Shown: positions 15,410-27,984, counted from the first letter of the stretch. The stretch: DNA of 64,000 bases from Virgibacillus necropolis (GCF_002224365.1 NZ_CP022437.1:4030001-4094000), one strand, 5' to 3'. Notes: generated from the letters alone by a model not told the origin. Numbers and translations are program-made.

Positions 15410-16840
15410 TTACCGTTTATTCATTTCTTCCAACAGGATTTTATTAACCATTGGTGGGTTTGCTTGTCCTTTGGTTTGTTTCATAACTTGTCCGACTAGG
15501 AATTTTATTGCGTTGTCTTTACCGTTCTTAAAATCGATAATCGATTGTTCATTTTCATCTAGTACCTTAGTAATAATCTCGCGTAATTGGCCTTCATCAG
15601 AGATTTGAACAAGTCCTTTATCTTTAACGATTTGTTCTGGATCTCCACCCTTTTCAACGAGATCCGCAAATACCTTTTTCGCAATCTTAGATGATATCGT
15701 TCCATCCTCGATTAATTGTATCATTTTGCCAAGTCCTTCTGGTGTCAATGCTAAATCATGTAATTCCTTTTGATGCTTATTCATATGTTCAAAGACAGCA
15801 CCCATTAACCAGTTTGAAGCTTGTTTGATATCAGCACCTTGCGCAATCGTTTCTTCTAGGAAATCTGCCATTTCTTTAGAATCCGTGATGACTGCAGCAT
15901 CGTATTCTGGTAAACCAAGCTCCTTAACAAATCGTTCCTTTCTCGCGTCAGGAAGCTCTGGGATCTGTTTGCGAATACGTTCCTTCCATTCGTCACTGAT
16001 ATGCATATGAACCAAGTCTGGTTCTGGGAAATAACGATAATCGTCTGATCCCTCTTTAATACGCATAAGGATGGTTTCTTTTGTTTTTTCATCATATCGG
16101 CGAGTTTCTTGTAAAATTTCTCCGCCCGATAGTAATTCCTTTTCTTGTCGTTTTTCTTCAAATTCAAGACCTTTTTGCACAAAGGTAAAGGAATTCAGGT
16201 TTTTCAGCTCGGCTTTTGCCCCAAACTCTTCCTGGCCAATTGGTCTTAATGAAATATTAGCATCACAACGAAGTGATCCTTCTTCCATTTTCACATCAGA
16301 AACACCGGTGTATTGAATGATGTTTTTCAGTTTTTCCAAATAAGCATATGCTTCCTCTGGAGAACGCATATCAGGTTCAGAAACAATCTCGATTAGAGGA
16401 GTACCTTGACGGTTAAAGTCAACTAAAGAATACCCATTATCGCCATGTGTCAATTTCCCAGCGTCTTCTTCCATGTGTAAACGGGTAATGCCAATCCGTT
16501 TCTTTTCGCCATTTACTTCGATTTCTAGCCACCCATTTTCACCAATTGGTTTATCAAATTGGGAAATTTGATATGCTTTAGGGTTGTCTGGGTAGAAATA
16601 GTTCTTCCGATCAAACTTTGTATCTGTCGCGATTTCGCAATTCAGTGCCATAGCAGCTTTCATAGCAAAGTTTACCGCTTCTTCATTTAAAACAGGTAAT
16701 GTGCCCGGATATCCCAAATCGATTGGATTCACATTTGTATTTGGTTCTGCACCAAACTGGTTAGGGCTTGGGCTAAAGATTTTCGATTGTGTTTTTAATT
16801 CAACATGTACTTCAAGTCCAATGATCGTTTCAAAATTCAT
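15410..16840 (-). CDS. gatB: Aspartyl/glutamyl-tRNA(Asn/Gln) amidotransferase subunit B
   Basis: 476 residues, the standard length. In the GatCAB complex this subunit binds the misacylated tRNA and uses ATP to activate the Glu or Asp side chain. Signatures are '[20 protein letters not shown]', '[18 protein letters not shown]', '[12 protein letters not shown]', '[15 protein letters not shown]', and the C-terminal YqeY-like tail with '[16 protein letters not shown]'. Start ATG at 16840 shares one base with the gatA stop (TAATG), so the two are translationally coupled. Confidence 0.97.
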   Translation of the reverse strand: MNFETIIGLEVHVELKTQSKIFSPSPNQFGAEPNTNVNPIDLGYPGTLPVLNEEAVNFAMKAAMALNCEIATDTKFDRKNYFYPDNPKAYQISQFDKPIGENGWLEIEVNGEKKRIGITRLHMEEDAGKLTHGDNGYSLVDFNRQGTPLIEIVSEPDMRSPEEAYAYLEKLKNIIQYTGVSDVKMEEGSLRCDANISLRPIGQEEFGAKAELKNLNSFTFVQKGLEFEEKRQEKELLSGGEILQETRRYDEKTKETILMRIKEGSDDYRYFPEPDLVHMHISDEWKERIRKQIPELPDARKERFVKELGLPEYDAAVITDSKEMADFLEETIAQGADIKQASNWLMGAVFEHMNKHQKELHDLALTPEGLGKMIQLIEDGTISSKIAKKVFADLVEKGGDPEQIVKDKGLVQISDEGQLREIITKVLDENEQSIIDFKNGKDNAIKFLVGQVMKQTKGQANPPMVNKILLEEMNKR

Positions 16841-18309
16841 TAGTTGGCACCTCCAAGTTGAGGTCGTTTTTTATGGTAATCAGTTGCTTGTTCAAATGCA
16901 TGTGCTGCACGGAAAATTGTTTCCTCATCAAAATGTTTTCCAATAACTTGCAAACCAATTGGTAGTCCATTTTCAGAAAAACCACACGGAATCGAAATAC
17001 CTGGAATACCTGCTAAGTTAACCGGAATTGTTAAAATATCATTTGTATACATGGTCAATGGATCATCTGTTTTTTCGCCAACTTTAAATGCTGGCGTTGG
17101 TGTCGTTGGTCCGATAACCACATCGTAATTTTCAAATACACTAGCAAAATCATTGTTTATTAGCTTACGAACTTTTTGTGCTTTTTTATAATAAGCGTCA
17201 TAGTAGCCTGATGATAATGCATAGGTTCCTAGCATAATCCGGCGTTTCACTTCATCACCAAAGCCTTCACTACGGGACATCTTGAACATATCCAACATAG
17301 TTGTTGCATTTTCAGAACGGACACCATAACGAACGCCATCAAAGCGAGCAAGGTTAGCAGATGCTTCAGATGATGCAAGTAAATAATAAGCCGCGACCGC
17401 ATATTTCGTATGTGGCAGGGAAACCTCTTCCCACTCTGCACCAAGTGATTCATATACCTTTAGAGCTTCTAAAATGGTGTCTTTCACTTCTTTTGAAACA
17501 CCTTCAGCTAAATATTCTTTTGGAACCGCAATTTTAAGTCCCTTTACATCCCCTGAAAGCGCATCTGTAAACGTTGGAACCTCAATATCTGCACTAGTTG
17601 AATCCATTGCATCTCGTCCAGAAATAACTTCCATTATACGAGCACTATCTTCTACAGTCCGTGTTAATGGTCCAATTTGATCAAGTGATGATGCAAATGC
17701 AACCAACCCGAATCTAGACACACGACCATACGTAGGCTTTAAACCAACAACCCCGCAAAATGCAGCAGGTTGGCGAATCGACCCACCAGTATCAGATCCT
17801 AGTGAAAAAAGTACTTCTCCTGCCGCTACTGCAGCAGCTGATCCACCACTAGATCCCCCTGGAACATAGTCCGTATTCCATGGATTACGCGTTGCAGCGT
17901 AGCTTGAATTCTCGTTTGATGACCCCATCGCAAATTCATCCATGTTTAATTTTCCAATATTGACTGCTTTTGCAGCGTTTAACTTCTGTACAACAGTTGC
18001 GTCATATAAAGGATCATTAAAGTTATCCAAAAATTGACTTGCACATGTAGTACGAAGATTTTTAGTAACAATATTATCCTTTACACCAACAGGCATACCA
18101 AATAATAGTTCAGCTGTATCTGGACTTTCTGAATCAAGTTGCTTCGCCTTTTCAAGGGCCCTTTCTTTATCTAACGTCAAGAAAGCTTGAACCTCACCGT
18201 CCACCTTTTCAATCTGCTCGTATGATTCATTTACAAGATCGGTGACAGTAATTTCCTTGTTATGTAGTTTTCGCTCAAGTTCCTTTATTGTGTGATCAAA
18301 TAACGACAT
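16840..18309 (-). CDS. gatA: Aspartyl/glutamyl-tRNA(Asn/Gln) amidotransferase subunit A
   Basis: 489 residues. This is the amidase-signature glutaminase of GatCAB that releases ammonia from glutamine. The Ser-cisSer-Lys triad is present: the Lys in '[12 protein letters not shown]', and the serines in '[16 protein letters not shown]' and '[16 protein letters not shown]'. ATG at 18309 follows GGAGGG. The 3' end overlaps gatB by one base, and gatC ends 12 nt upstream. Confidence 0.97.
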   Translation of the reverse strand: MSLFDHTIKELERKLHNKEITVTDLVNESYEQIEKVDGEVQAFLTLDKERALEKAKQLDSESPDTAELLFGMPVGVKDNIVTKNLRTTCASQFLDNFNDPLYDATVVQKLNAAKAVNIGKLNMDEFAMGSSNENSSYAATRNPWNTDYVPGGSSGGSAAAVAAGEVLFSLGSDTGGSIRQPAAFCGVVGLKPTYGRVSRFGLVAFASSLDQIGPLTRTVEDSARIMEVISGRDAMDSTSADIEVPTFTDALSGDVKGLKIAVPKEYLAEGVSKEVKDTILEALKVYESLGAEWEEVSLPHTKYAVAAYYLLASSEASANLARFDGVRYGVRSENATTMLDMFKMSRSEGFGDEVKRRIMLGTYALSSGYYDAYYKKAQKVRKLINNDFASVFENYDVVIGPTTPTPAFKVGEKTDDPLTMYTNDILTIPVNLAGIPGISIPCGFSENGLPIGLQVIGKHFDEETIFRAAHAFEQATDYHKKRPQLGGAN

Positions 18310-18321
18310 ATGTTTCCCTCC

Positions 18322-18612
18322 CTACTCCATGACAGAAGGCACACGAAAATGTCCATCTTTTTTATCGGGGGCATTTTTTAGTGCTTCATCCTGTGTAATC
18401 CATTGCTTTGGTTCATCTTTACGTAAGACATTTTTAGTCTCTAGTACATGAGTTGTTGGCTCTATATCATCTGTATCCAGTTCATTTAACAGGTCTGCGT
18501 AATGAATAATCTTGCTTAACTGTTTCGTGAATTTTTCTGCTTCCTCATCTGTAATCGCAAGTCTTGCCAAATGCGCAACATGCTTAACATCATCATTTGT
18601 AATATCTGACAA
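18322..18612 (-). CDS. gatC: Aspartyl/glutamyl-tRNA(Asn/Gln) amidotransferase subunit C
   Basis: 96 residues starting with TTG at 18612, 6 nt after GGAGGTG. The small helper subunit wraps around GatA and holds it to GatB. Family signature: '[20 protein letters not shown]', '[16 protein letters not shown]', 'LRKDEP' and the terminal '[11 protein letters not shown]'. It is the first gene of the gatCAB operon. Confidence 0.95.
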   Translation of the reverse strand: MSDITNDDVKHVAHLARLAITDEEAEKFTKQLSKIIHYADLLNELDTDDIEPTTHVLETKNVLRKDEPKQWITQDEALKNAPDKKDGHFRVPSVME

Positions 18613-18649
18613 TTAAAACACCTCCATTAAAACTCTTACAATACTATAG

Positions 18650-18679
18650 ATAATAGCAGAGTTCATTGACTATAGGCAA
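18650..18679 (-). promoter_or_regulatory. Putative sigma-A promoter of gatCAB
   Basis: Read leftwards, TTGCCT (18674-18679), 18 nt, TATTAT (18650-18655). It lies between the terminator of the peptide gene and gatC, where a promoter is needed. Confidence 0.45.
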
Positions 18680-18703
18680 ATAATCAGTGATTTTTTAGCC
18701 AAC

Positions 18704-18740
18704 AAAAAAAGGCCTGAATAGCTTCCACACTAATTCAGGC
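18704..18740 (-). terminator. Terminator of the regulator-peptide operon
   Basis: GCCTGAAT / ATTCAGGC perfect 8-bp stem, then CTTTTTTT read leftwards. It is 53 nt beyond the peptide stop. Confidence 0.85.
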
Positions 18741-18793
18741 AAGTTCATCATATAGTAATAGGGTAAAAAAATTACTTAGTAACTCAAACTTGG

Positions 18794-18928
18794 TTAGAAG
18801 CTTGTGTTACCGATTGAAAGTATACTTGGCTCTCTATCCATAGTCTGGTCAGTTGTAGTATCAAAAGTGAAGAAGAATCCAGCTACTAATAGAGTTCCTA
18901 AAGCAGCACTAGCAATAAGCTTTTTCAT
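18794..18928 (-). CDS. Putative exported pro-peptide, candidate quorum-sensing signal
   Basis: 44 codons starting at an ATG 5 nt after AGGAGGGG, a very strong site. The peptide opens with a lysine-rich start and a hydrophobic core (MKKLIASAALGTLLVAGFFF), a Sec signal. It continues with a polar stretch and ends in SILSIGNTSF. Size, signal sequence and position 13 nt behind an HTH-TPR regulator match the PapR/NprX class of signalling peptides, which are exported, cut to 5-10 C-terminal residues, re-imported by an oligopeptide permease and bound by the regulator. The mature form would then lie in the last 7-10 residues; this is inference. A longer in-frame start at 19057 overlaps the regulator gene and has no such ribosome-binding site. 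Confidence 0.7.
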   Translation of the reverse strand: MKKLIASAALGTLLVAGFFFTFDTTTDQTMDREPSILSIGNTSF

Positions 18929-18941
18929 GTTATCCCCTCCT

Positions 18942-20207
18942 TTACAGAATAGTGAGTTGATCATATGCATAATTAGCAAGTTTAAAATACTTAGTTGCTT
19001 CTTTATATATGTATAACTTCTCATAATGATTGCCGAGCATTTTGGCGTATATGGCAAGATTTACATGATCTTTATGTTTCTTTAAATATGGAATAAATTC
19101 CTGTATTAAAATATTTTCAAATTTTTCGTGATCACTTTCGAGCGCGTACTGATAGGTGTTAATTATATAATAAAATAATTTATATTCTTCAATTCTCTTG
19201 AATTTTTCTAGTAGTTTAAATCCATAATCAACCATCTTTTTTGCATCATCATAATTATATATATTATATTGTTCCGCTAGTAACGAAGTGATCGCAGCAA
19301 GTCTTTCAATTAGATGTACTTCTTCATCATCCACAATTGCCCTAAAATACTTAATAGCTTCTTTTGACTCACCCTTAGAAGAATACAAAGAACCTAAGTT
19401 TTGATTTGTTAATTGCATCAGTTGATTATTTTTACTTAACTTTGCAAGGTGTAATGCCAAGTTAAAGTTTTTTATTGCCTTATCATAAACACTTATTCTA
19501 CGATGGGATATTCCTAACAAAATGTGGCACTGTGCGCACCTATAAAAGTTATATTTAATTTGAAAAATATCAAGCGCTTTATTCGCATACTCTATGGCCT
19601 CTAGTGTATTTCTAAGCTTACTATGTGTAATGCCTATAGTATATTGTAGATCAGCTACATATGCTTCATCCAAACTAATCTGATTCAGCTTTTCCTCTGC
19701 AAGTTTATACATTCGCATAGCTTGACTAAACTCGCCCTGAAATGAGATATAATTCCCTTTAAACTTGTACCAATAGAATTGATGTAATGTATCGAAGGTA
19801 TTCGAAATCTCATTTAACTTATTCACTTGTTCTAAGGCTTTTTCAAAATCAGCTAACACTAAATAATAGCGTATTCTATGAATCTCAAACAAAATCAAAT
19901 TATCAGAATGAATATTACTAAGCAACCTTTCTAATTCCTCATACTTTTCAGTTATAACCTCTTTGTCATTCGTTTCAAACAACAGATCATACCATTCCTG
20001 ACATTTTTCCTTAATCGTAACTTCTTTATCGTCATCCCGTTGTACTCCAAGTCTAGTACATAAAAGACTTATAACTTCTTGGCTTGCGGATGTTTTCTGA
20101 TTTTCAATTTTGGACAAGTATGACATGGAAACAATACCCTCTGCTAAGTCCTCTTGCGTCATCCCTTGTTTTATGCGTTGTAATTTAATAAAGGGTCCAG
20201 TCTCCAT
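18942..20207 (-). CDS. HTH-TPR transcriptional regulator (RNPP / PlcR-NprR-like)
   Basis: 421 residues. Residues ~8-62 form an XRE helix-turn-helix ('KLQRIKQGMTQEDLAEGI', 'MSYLSKIENQKTSASQEVI'). The remainder, from ~90 onward, is a run of TPR-like helical pairs, for example 'FYWYKFKGNYISFQGEFSQA', 'DLQYTIGITHSKLRN', 'QCHILLGISHRRISVYDKAI' and 'QNLGSLYSSKGESKEAIKYF'. This architecture and length are those of peptide-sensing RNPP regulators such as PlcR and NprR. ATG at 20207 follows AAGGTGGG. The small pro-peptide gene downstream is translationally close. The target genes are unknown; the neighbours rocA and gatC are separated by terminators. Confidence 0.85.
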   Translation of the reverse strand: METGPFIKLQRIKQGMTQEDLAEGIVSMSYLSKIENQKTSASQEVISLLCTRLGVQRDDDKEVTIKEKCQEWYDLLFETNDKEVITEKYEELERLLSNIHSDNLILFEIHRIRYYLVLADFEKALEQVNKLNEISNTFDTLHQFYWYKFKGNYISFQGEFSQAMRMYKLAEEKLNQISLDEAYVADLQYTIGITHSKLRNTLEAIEYANKALDIFQIKYNFYRCAQCHILLGISHRRISVYDKAIKNFNLALHLAKLSKNNQLMQLTNQNLGSLYSSKGESKEAIKYFRAIVDDEEVHLIERLAAITSLLAEQYNIYNYDDAKKMVDYGFKLLEKFKRIEEYKLFYYIINTYQYALESDHEKFENILIQEFIPYLKKHKDHVNLAIYAKMLGNHYEKLYIYKEATKYFKLANYAYDQLTIL

Positions 20208-20363
20208 CTATATACCCACCTTCTTGATATACTCGGATGAATTACCTTGTAAAATTGGTATATTTATATAATAACACAATTTCAGATAATTCATATTGGG
20301 AAAGTTGAGGGGTATAAACACCACTTAACCCCATAAAAACTTTCCTACTTTCCTAAATCTACG

Positions 20364-20405
20364 ACAAAAAGCCCCTTTTTGCAATTATTTTTGCAAAAAG
20401 GGGCT
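20364..20405 (-). terminator. Terminator of rocA
   Basis: Perfect 15-bp stem AGCCCCTTTTTGCAA / TTGCAAAAAGGGGCT with a 6-nt loop, followed leftwards by TTTTG. The rocA stop is 58 nt upstream. It may also insulate the divergent-side regulator promoter. Confidence 0.9.
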
Positions 20406-20463
20406 CTATTTTGTCCTAGGTCTATTGAATTAGACTAAACTATCTAGCTATCGTTTTACATTT

Positions 20464-22011
20464 TTAGAACATTTCTGAAGTAGTTTTACCTTGCATATGA
20501 TGGATTAAATAATCTGGTCCACCTGCTTTTGAATCTGTTCCTGACATTTTGAATCCACCGAATGGTTGATAGCCAACAATTGCTGCTGTACATCCACGGT
20601 TAAAGTATAGGTTACCTACATGGAAGTCTTGGCGTGCTTTTTCCTGATGGTCACGATTATTTGTAATAACTGCACCTGTTAAACCATAATCGGTGTTGTT
20701 AGCAATTTTGATTAATTCATCAAAATCTTTTCCTTTTGCTAATGCGACAACAGGTCCAAAGATTTCTTCCTGCATGATGCGTGCTACTGGATCTAGGTCT
20801 TTAAATACAGTCGGGTTTATAAACCAACCCTCGCTGTCATCCCCAGTACCGCCAACAAGAAGTTCTCCTTCGTCTTTACCAATTTCAATGTAACTCATAA
20901 TTTTATCGTATGCACCTTGATCAATAACTGGTCCCATGAAGTGAGAGTTATCAGATGGATCTCCAGCGCTCAATTCTTTCGTTAGTTCTGCTACCCGATC
21001 CGCTACTTGATCATACACATCTTCATGGATGACTGCGCGTGAACATGCAGAACATTTTTGACCTGAGAATCCGAATGCAGATTGAACGATAGATTGTGCT
21101 GCAAGCTCTAGGTCTGCTTCATTATCAACTATGATGGTGTCTTTACCACCCATTTCAATAATAGTTCGTTTTAGCCAGTTTTGACCTTTTTGAACTTTTG
21201 CTGCGCGTTCGAAAATGCGTGTTCCAACATCTCTTGAACCTGTAAAACTAACAAAACGAGTACGTGGGTGATCAACTAAATAATCCCCAACTTCACTACC
21301 GGGTCCTGGAATAAAGTTGATTACGCCATCTGGAAGGCCAGCTTCTTCAAGTACTTCCATAAATTTATAAGCAATAACAGGTGTTGAGCTTGCCGGCTTC
21401 AGTAATACAGTGTTACCAGAAACCATTGCTGCACTTGTTGTTCCTGCCATTATAGCGAATAAGAAGTTCCATGGGGAGATAACAACACCCACCCCTAATG
21501 GAATATAATTATATTGGTTATATTCGATAGGACGACTATTTATTTTTGCCCCGTCCTTAAACTCAAGCATCTGACGTCCATAATATTCAAGGAAATCAAT
21601 TGCTTCTGCAGTATCAGCATCCGCTTCTTTCCATGGTTTTCCGCCTTCTTTTACAAGATGTGCGGTAAATTCAAATTTACGACGGCGGATAATCGCCGCT
21701 GCACGGAATAAGATGTCAGCACGCACTTTAGGGTCTGATTTTCTCCAAGACTCAAATTTGCTATCAGCAACTTTCATTGCTTGTTCAGCTATTTCTTTGT
21801 TAGCTTTTGAAACAAGTCCGATAACTTCATCTTTTTTAGAAGGGTTAACAGAAACGATTTTATCGTCGGTTGTAATACGTTCCCCACCTATAATAAGTGG
21901 ATATTCTCCACCAAGATCAGTTTCAACCTTTTTGATCGCTTCTAGCATTAATTTCTGATTTTCTCCTACTGTAAAATCTGTAAAAGGTTCGTGTTTGTAC
22001 GGTACTACCAT
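20464..22011 (-). CDS. rocA: L-glutamate gamma-semialdehyde (1-pyrroline-5-carboxylate) dehydrogenase
   Basis: 515 residues, the RocA/PruA length in Bacillus. It oxidises glutamate-5-semialdehyde to glutamate with NAD+, the last step of proline and arginine breakdown. Aldehyde dehydrogenase motifs are intact: '[18 protein letters not shown]', '[11 protein letters not shown]', the general-base region 'TIIEMGGKD', the catalytic Cys in '[15 protein letters not shown]', and '[10 protein letters not shown]'. No putB/proline dehydrogenase gene is adjacent. It has its own terminator, and its 5' region (22012-22182) shows only an AAGGAGG ribosome site and no clear sigma-L box. Confidence 0.94.
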   Translation of the reverse strand: MVVPYKHEPFTDFTVGENQKLMLEAIKKVETDLGGEYPLIIGGERITTDDKIVSVNPSKKDEVIGLVSKANKEIAEQAMKVADSKFESWRKSDPKVRADILFRAAAIIRRRKFEFTAHLVKEGGKPWKEADADTAEAIDFLEYYGRQMLEFKDGAKINSRPIEYNQYNYIPLGVGVVISPWNFLFAIMAGTTSAAMVSGNTVLLKPASSTPVIAYKFMEVLEEAGLPDGVINFIPGPGSEVGDYLVDHPRTRFVSFTGSRDVGTRIFERAAKVQKGQNWLKRTIIEMGGKDTIIVDNEADLELAAQSIVQSAFGFSGQKCSACSRAVIHEDVYDQVADRVAELTKELSAGDPSDNSHFMGPVIDQGAYDKIMSYIEIGKDEGELLVGGTGDDSEGWFINPTVFKDLDPVARIMQEEIFGPVVALAKGKDFDELIKIANNTDYGLTGAVITNNRDHQEKARQDFHVGNLYFNRGCTAAIVGYQPFGGFKMSGTDSKAGGPDYLIHHMQGKTTSEMF

Positions 22012-22182
22012 GAAAAAAACCTCCTTAAAAATTAATCGATTACTCCATTGATTACGTTTACATTAACTACAAGATGGAGCATCTCCATCCATCAGTTTAA
22101 CCGATTTAATTTAACAGTTCAATGAATCTAACCTTTTTATCATTTATTTATCATTTAAATAAGGAATACCGATTTTTTCTAA

Positions 22183-22343
22183 TGTGTGTTCAAAAGGTCG
22201 ACAAAGAACTCAGGCGTCCTGTTGCAAAGTCGACATTAGCACGTCCTGTGCGTCAAGTTCAAGGCGCGAAGATTTTGAGGACCGGAAAAACTTCGCAACG
22301 AAGAAATTCGCCGTTTATCATTTGGTGACTTTTTGAACATCCT
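22183..22343. repeat. MITE-like palindromic element (~160 bp) between camS and rocA
   Basis: The ends are inverted: TGTTCAAAAGGTCGAC at 22187-22202 against GTGACTTTTTGAACA at the right end near 22326-22340. The interior is unusually GC-rich for this genome and contains smaller inverted pairs (GCGTCCTGT / ACGTCCTGTGCG, CTTCGCAACGAAG). No ORF with a ribosome site lies in it. It resembles dispersed repeats I recall from other Bacillaceae genomes. It starts 4 nt beyond the camS stop and could end that transcript. Confidence 0.65.
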
Positions 22344-22346
22344 CTT

Positions 22347-23594
22347 CTAATGAAAAATATGCACAGTAGGGTTACTGACACCCGCACTTCTATAAATTAA
22401 GCTTTCCAGTTTTTCACTTGACGTCACCTTGATTTCGAGGTCAAAGTGATCTGGGAACATTTCCTTTGCAAGGCCGTAAGCATATTGTGTGAATCCGATA
22501 ACCTCTCCCTTTCCATAGAACTCTATTGGAATTTCAAGTGTTAATTTCTTCAGTTCCTCATTGATATAAAAACCTTCCCCAATTACACCGACATAATTTG
22601 GGAAAAACTGCGCAACTTCATTAGTAAAATTCGAAACTATTTGTGTATCATCATAATATTTCTCCTTAGCTTCATCAGATGGGAACAAAATATAATCTTC
22701 TTTGACTGCATCCCACTCACCGATGGAGGCATCGCTACCTTCCACACCTGTTTTTGCAACAAAATTCCCTGGAACTGATGAACCTTGTGCCTCTTCACGA
22801 TATAAGGCAAACATGATTGGAATATTTTCAAGTCCCTCCATTTTGCGTATTCGCTCAAGAATCGTTTGTGCCATTTGCTTTCCTTGTTTCAGCATTTCTT
22901 CTTGGGATATCTTTTCATAGTAATACGGGCCGCCAGTCTCTGTTTGAAACCGATATTCTGATTTCAAGGCTAGCCCTATTGACATTCCAACTAATTCTAC
23001 CGTATTATCTTTATTCTTTTTCAGGAAATTCTGCTCTAAAATATGAGATAAATACCTTGGATTATTTCGATAATCACTTTCATTTGGATTATCCTTTAGA
23101 GCAGGATTTAATCCTTTGGTTTCTTCCTCTATAACACTTTTTCTTATCTCTTCAATGATGTCTTCGTTCACATCTTTTTTATCTTCTTTACGCTTGTCAA
23201 TTCTAGCCTGTACCTCGTCTTCAATCTGCTTATCTGTTAAATCTTCTTCAAGCCACGTAAGAAGCAAATCATCCGATAGCTTCTGCCCTGCTTGGAAATA
23301 ATAGGTGCCTGGGTCATAATATTCCTTGGAGTGACGCCTGAGACCTTCTTCCATCTCGTCTATATCCAACCGATTCCCCATTTGACTGACAATAAGCCCC
23401 CTTGCTGCACTTGGCTTATATGGAAGTATCATTTTATATGTTTCATTTGAAAGCTGGTAGCTAGGAACGATAGACGGCTCCTGATTGGCTGTCTCGTCTT
23501 CTTTTTTCACTACTTCATCATCGTTCATATTCGGTGAACAGCTTGTCATGAAAAGTAGTGCGCCCGTCAACCAAATAGCTATTTTCCTCAACAT
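22347..23594 (-). CDS. camS: CamS family sex-pheromone-like lipoprotein
   Basis: 415 residues. A lipoprotein signal peptide 'KIAIWLTGALLFMTSC' places the lipidated Cys at residue 19, so the protein is anchored outside the membrane. The body is the CamS domain ('IVPSYQLSNETYKMILPYKP', 'ARGLIVSQMGNRLDIDEMEEG', 'NPRYLSHILEQNFL'). In staphylococci and enterococci the processed signal peptide of the homologue gives the cAM373 plasmid-transfer pheromone; the role of the protein itself is unknown. It follows ligA by 11 nt, at the end of the pcrB-pcrA-ligA-camS order as in B. subtilis (yerH). Confidence 0.92.
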   Translation of the reverse strand: MLRKIAIWLTGALLFMTSCSPNMNDDEVVKKEDETANQEPSIVPSYQLSNETYKMILPYKPSAARGLIVSQMGNRLDIDEMEEGLRRHSKEYYDPGTYYFQAGQKLSDDLLLTWLEEDLTDKQIEDEVQARIDKRKEDKKDVNEDIIEEIRKSVIEEETKGLNPALKDNPNESDYRNNPRYLSHILEQNFLKKNKDNTVELVGMSIGLALKSEYRFQTETGGPYYYEKISQEEMLKQGKQMAQTILERIRKMEGLENIPIMFALYREEAQGSSVPGNFVAKTGVEGSDASIGEWDAVKEDYILFPSDEAKEKYYDDTQIVSNFTNEVAQFFPNYVGVIGEGFYINEELKKLTLEIPIEFYGKGEVIGFTQYAYGLAKEMFPDHFDLEIKVTSSEKLESLIYRSAGVSNPTVHIFH

Positions 23595-23605
23595 TCTCCA
23601 CTCCC

Positions 23606-25621
<2,016 letters not shown>

Positions 25622-27841
25622 CTATTGTTTCGTAATTGGAGCAAATTTTGCTAATACCCGCTTAATACCGGTTGGCGCTGGGAAGGCAATATCAAGTTCC
25701 ATTGCTTCATCTGCACCTTGAACTTTCACGACAGTTCCAACACCCCATTTTTTATGGGATGCTTTATCACCAGTTACCCATGCCTCATTTTCGGCACCAG
25801 TTGTTGTTTGTAGTTTTTGCGCTTTTCGTTTTATTGGTGCAGCCTTATCTTGTATCGGCTTACGCACGCCAAACATGGCCGCCTGTGCTTCTTCTATTCC
25901 ATCGATAAGCTCTTTAGGTATTTCATTTATAAATCGACTAATCGGATTCATGTTTGTTCTACCATATAGTGTACGCATTTTTGCATGTGTTACATATAGT
26001 TCTTTTTCAGCTCGAGTAATTCCGACATAAGCAAGTCTACGCTCTTCTTCCATTTCATCATCATCAAACATGGCCCGACTATGTGGAAATACATTCTCCT
26101 CTAACCCAATTAAGAAAACAACAGGAAACTCAAGTCCTTTAGCTGCATGTAAGGTCATCAGCGTAATTTTTTCATCCGTTACATCTTCTTCGTCTTCCAC
26201 CTTATCAATATCAGCTATCAAGGCTAAGTCAGTCAGAAATGTTACAAGCGTTTTGTCTTCTTCGCTCGTTTTTTCAAATTCCTTTGTAACTGTTATAAAC
26301 TCTTCTAAGTTTTCTAACCTACTTTGTGATTCAATTGTATTCTCTCTTTTTAATGATTCTTCATAGCCTGTCCGCTTTAAAACCGCTTCAACCATATCGG
26401 TTGCTGTTAAAAATTCCTGTTGCTGCGTGAGTGAACCAATCAATGCACCAAATTCTGCGAGTGCCTGTGCAGCCTTTTTTGAAACACCTACAAAGTCAAT
26501 TTCCTTCACAGTTTCATAAAAGGAAATACCATGCTCTGTAGCATGTGCGCGAATGCGGTCAACAGAAGTTTTTCCAATACCACGCTTTGGTACATTCACT
26601 ACTCGCTCAAAGCTTAAATCATCGTTAGGATTCGTTATTAAACGCAAGTACGCAACCATGTCCTTGATTTCTTTTCGCTCATAGAATTTTGTTCCACCAA
26701 CCATTTGATAAGAGACGGCTGATTTCATTAATGTATCCTCAATTGCACGAGATTGCGCATTCGTTCGGTAAAGTATTGCAATGTCATTTGGTGAATAACC
26801 ATATTGACGTGTCAGATCTTGAATTTTATCCGTAACAAAAAACGCTTCTTCGTGCTCGGTTCCACCTTGAAAATAGTGAATGTTTTTCCCGTCATCATTC
26901 TCCGTCCAAAGGTTTTTCGGTTTACGTCCCGTATTGTTACCGATCACTTTATTTGCAGCTGATAAAATTGCTTTTGTTGACCGATAGTTTTGTTCCAGAA
27001 AAACTGATTTCGCAGCAGGATAGTCTTTTTCAAAGGTTAAAATATTTGTAATATCAGCACCGCGCCATCCGTAAATGGACTGGTCGGAGTCTCCAACAAC
27101 GCAAATATTTTGGAAGCGTGATGCAAGCTGCTTTACCAAGAAATATTGAGCATGGTTCGTATCCTGATACTCATCAACATGAATGTATTGAAATCTTCGT
27201 TGATAGCTTTCCAATACCTCTGGAACTCGTTTAAACAAATGGATCGTTTGCATAATTAAGTCATCAAAGTCGAGGGATTGATTTTTCTGTAGTGTTTTTT
27301 GATATGCTACGTAAACTTGCGCTATTTGACGATCGTAGAAATTACCTACATTTTTGCTATATTCCTCAGGTGTTATTAACTCATTTTTTGCATTACTAAT
27401 TGCCCCAAGCATTGCTCTTGGTTCAAACTTTTTCGGATCTATATTGAGGTTCTTTAAAATTTGTTTAATGACTGATAGCTGATCACCACTATCTAAAATA
27501 GTGAAATTTCGGTTGTAGCCAATTCGGTCAATATCCCGACGTAATATCCGCACACACATCGAATGAAAGGTGGAAACCCAAATATGTCCACTTTCAGGCC
27601 CTACAAGTTTGCTGACACGTGCCCTCATTTCGCGAGCAGCTTTGTTAGTAAAGGTAATAGCCAAAATACTCCTTGGTGATACTTCCTTTTCACTTAGCAA
27701 ATAGGCGATGCGATGTGTTAAAACGCGCGTCTTGCCACTTCCTGCTCCAGCCATTATTAATAAAGGCCCATCTGTTTGTTTCACTGCTTGTTGTTGTTCA
27801 ATATTTAATCCGTTTAATAAGTCGTCCATAGTCTGACTCAC
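25622..27841 (-). CDS. pcrA: ATP-dependent 3'-5' DNA helicase PcrA
   Basis: 739 residues with GTG start after AAGGTGGTG. A UvrD-family helicase for repair and for plasmid rolling-circle replication. Superfamily 1 motifs appear in order: Q/I '[20 protein letters not shown]', Ia '[13 protein letters not shown]', II '[10 protein letters not shown]', III '[16 protein letters not shown]', IV 'LEQNYRST', V '[19 protein letters not shown]' and VI '[16 protein letters not shown]'. The C-terminal ~80 residues contain the RNA-polymerase-binding Tudor-like fold ('[19 protein letters not shown]'). It is first of the tightly spaced pcrA-ligA-camS run. Confidence 0.97.
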   Translation of the reverse strand: MSQTMDDLLNGLNIEQQQAVKQTDGPLLIMAGAGSGKTRVLTHRIAYLLSEKEVSPRSILAITFTNKAAREMRARVSKLVGPESGHIWVSTFHSMCVRILRRDIDRIGYNRNFTILDSGDQLSVIKQILKNLNIDPKKFEPRAMLGAISNAKNELITPEEYSKNVGNFYDRQIAQVYVAYQKTLQKNQSLDFDDLIMQTIHLFKRVPEVLESYQRRFQYIHVDEYQDTNHAQYFLVKQLASRFQNICVVGDSDQSIYGWRGADITNILTFEKDYPAAKSVFLEQNYRSTKAILSAANKVIGNNTGRKPKNLWTENDDGKNIHYFQGGTEHEEAFFVTDKIQDLTRQYGYSPNDIAILYRTNAQSRAIEDTLMKSAVSYQMVGGTKFYERKEIKDMVAYLRLITNPNDDLSFERVVNVPKRGIGKTSVDRIRAHATEHGISFYETVKEIDFVGVSKKAAQALAEFGALIGSLTQQQEFLTATDMVEAVLKRTGYEESLKRENTIESQSRLENLEEFITVTKEFEKTSEEDKTLVTFLTDLALIADIDKVEDEEDVTDEKITLMTLHAAKGLEFPVVFLIGLEENVFPHSRAMFDDDEMEEERRLAYVGITRAEKELYVTHAKMRTLYGRTNMNPISRFINEIPKELIDGIEEAQAAMFGVRKPIQDKAAPIKRKAQKLQTTTGAENEAWVTGDKASHKKWGVGTVVKVQGADEAMELDIAFPAPTGIKRVLAKFAPITKQ

Positions 27842-27881
27842 AACGACACCACCTTAGTTATCTTTTTAAATCAAAAGCATA

Positions 27882-27980
27882 AGCACCTTGGTCAGCCTCA
27901 GATATAGCTTAAGACGAGCCTAATAGTGACGTTTTTGTCACTAAGAGGATTGACTTAAGACCTCAGGCGGGGTAGGTGCT
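27882..27980. repeat. ~99-bp imperfect palindrome between pcrB and pcrA
   Basis: Nested inverted pairs can be read from outside in: AGCACCTT / AGGTGCT, CAGCCTCAG / CCTCAGGCG, GCTTAAGAC / GACTTAAGA, GAGCCT / AGAGG and AGTGAC / GTCACT around GTTTTT. It would form one long hairpin and looks like a dispersed Bacillaceae repeat. It separates pcrB from pcrA (143-nt gap), where other genomes have a short spacer. Confidence 0.75.
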
Positions 27981-27984
27981 GAAG

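Noticed and set aside
18929-19057. N-terminal extension of the small peptide ORF to 19057
   Set aside because: It overlaps the regulator gene in another frame and lacks a ribosome-binding site, while the ATG at 18928 has a near-perfect one.
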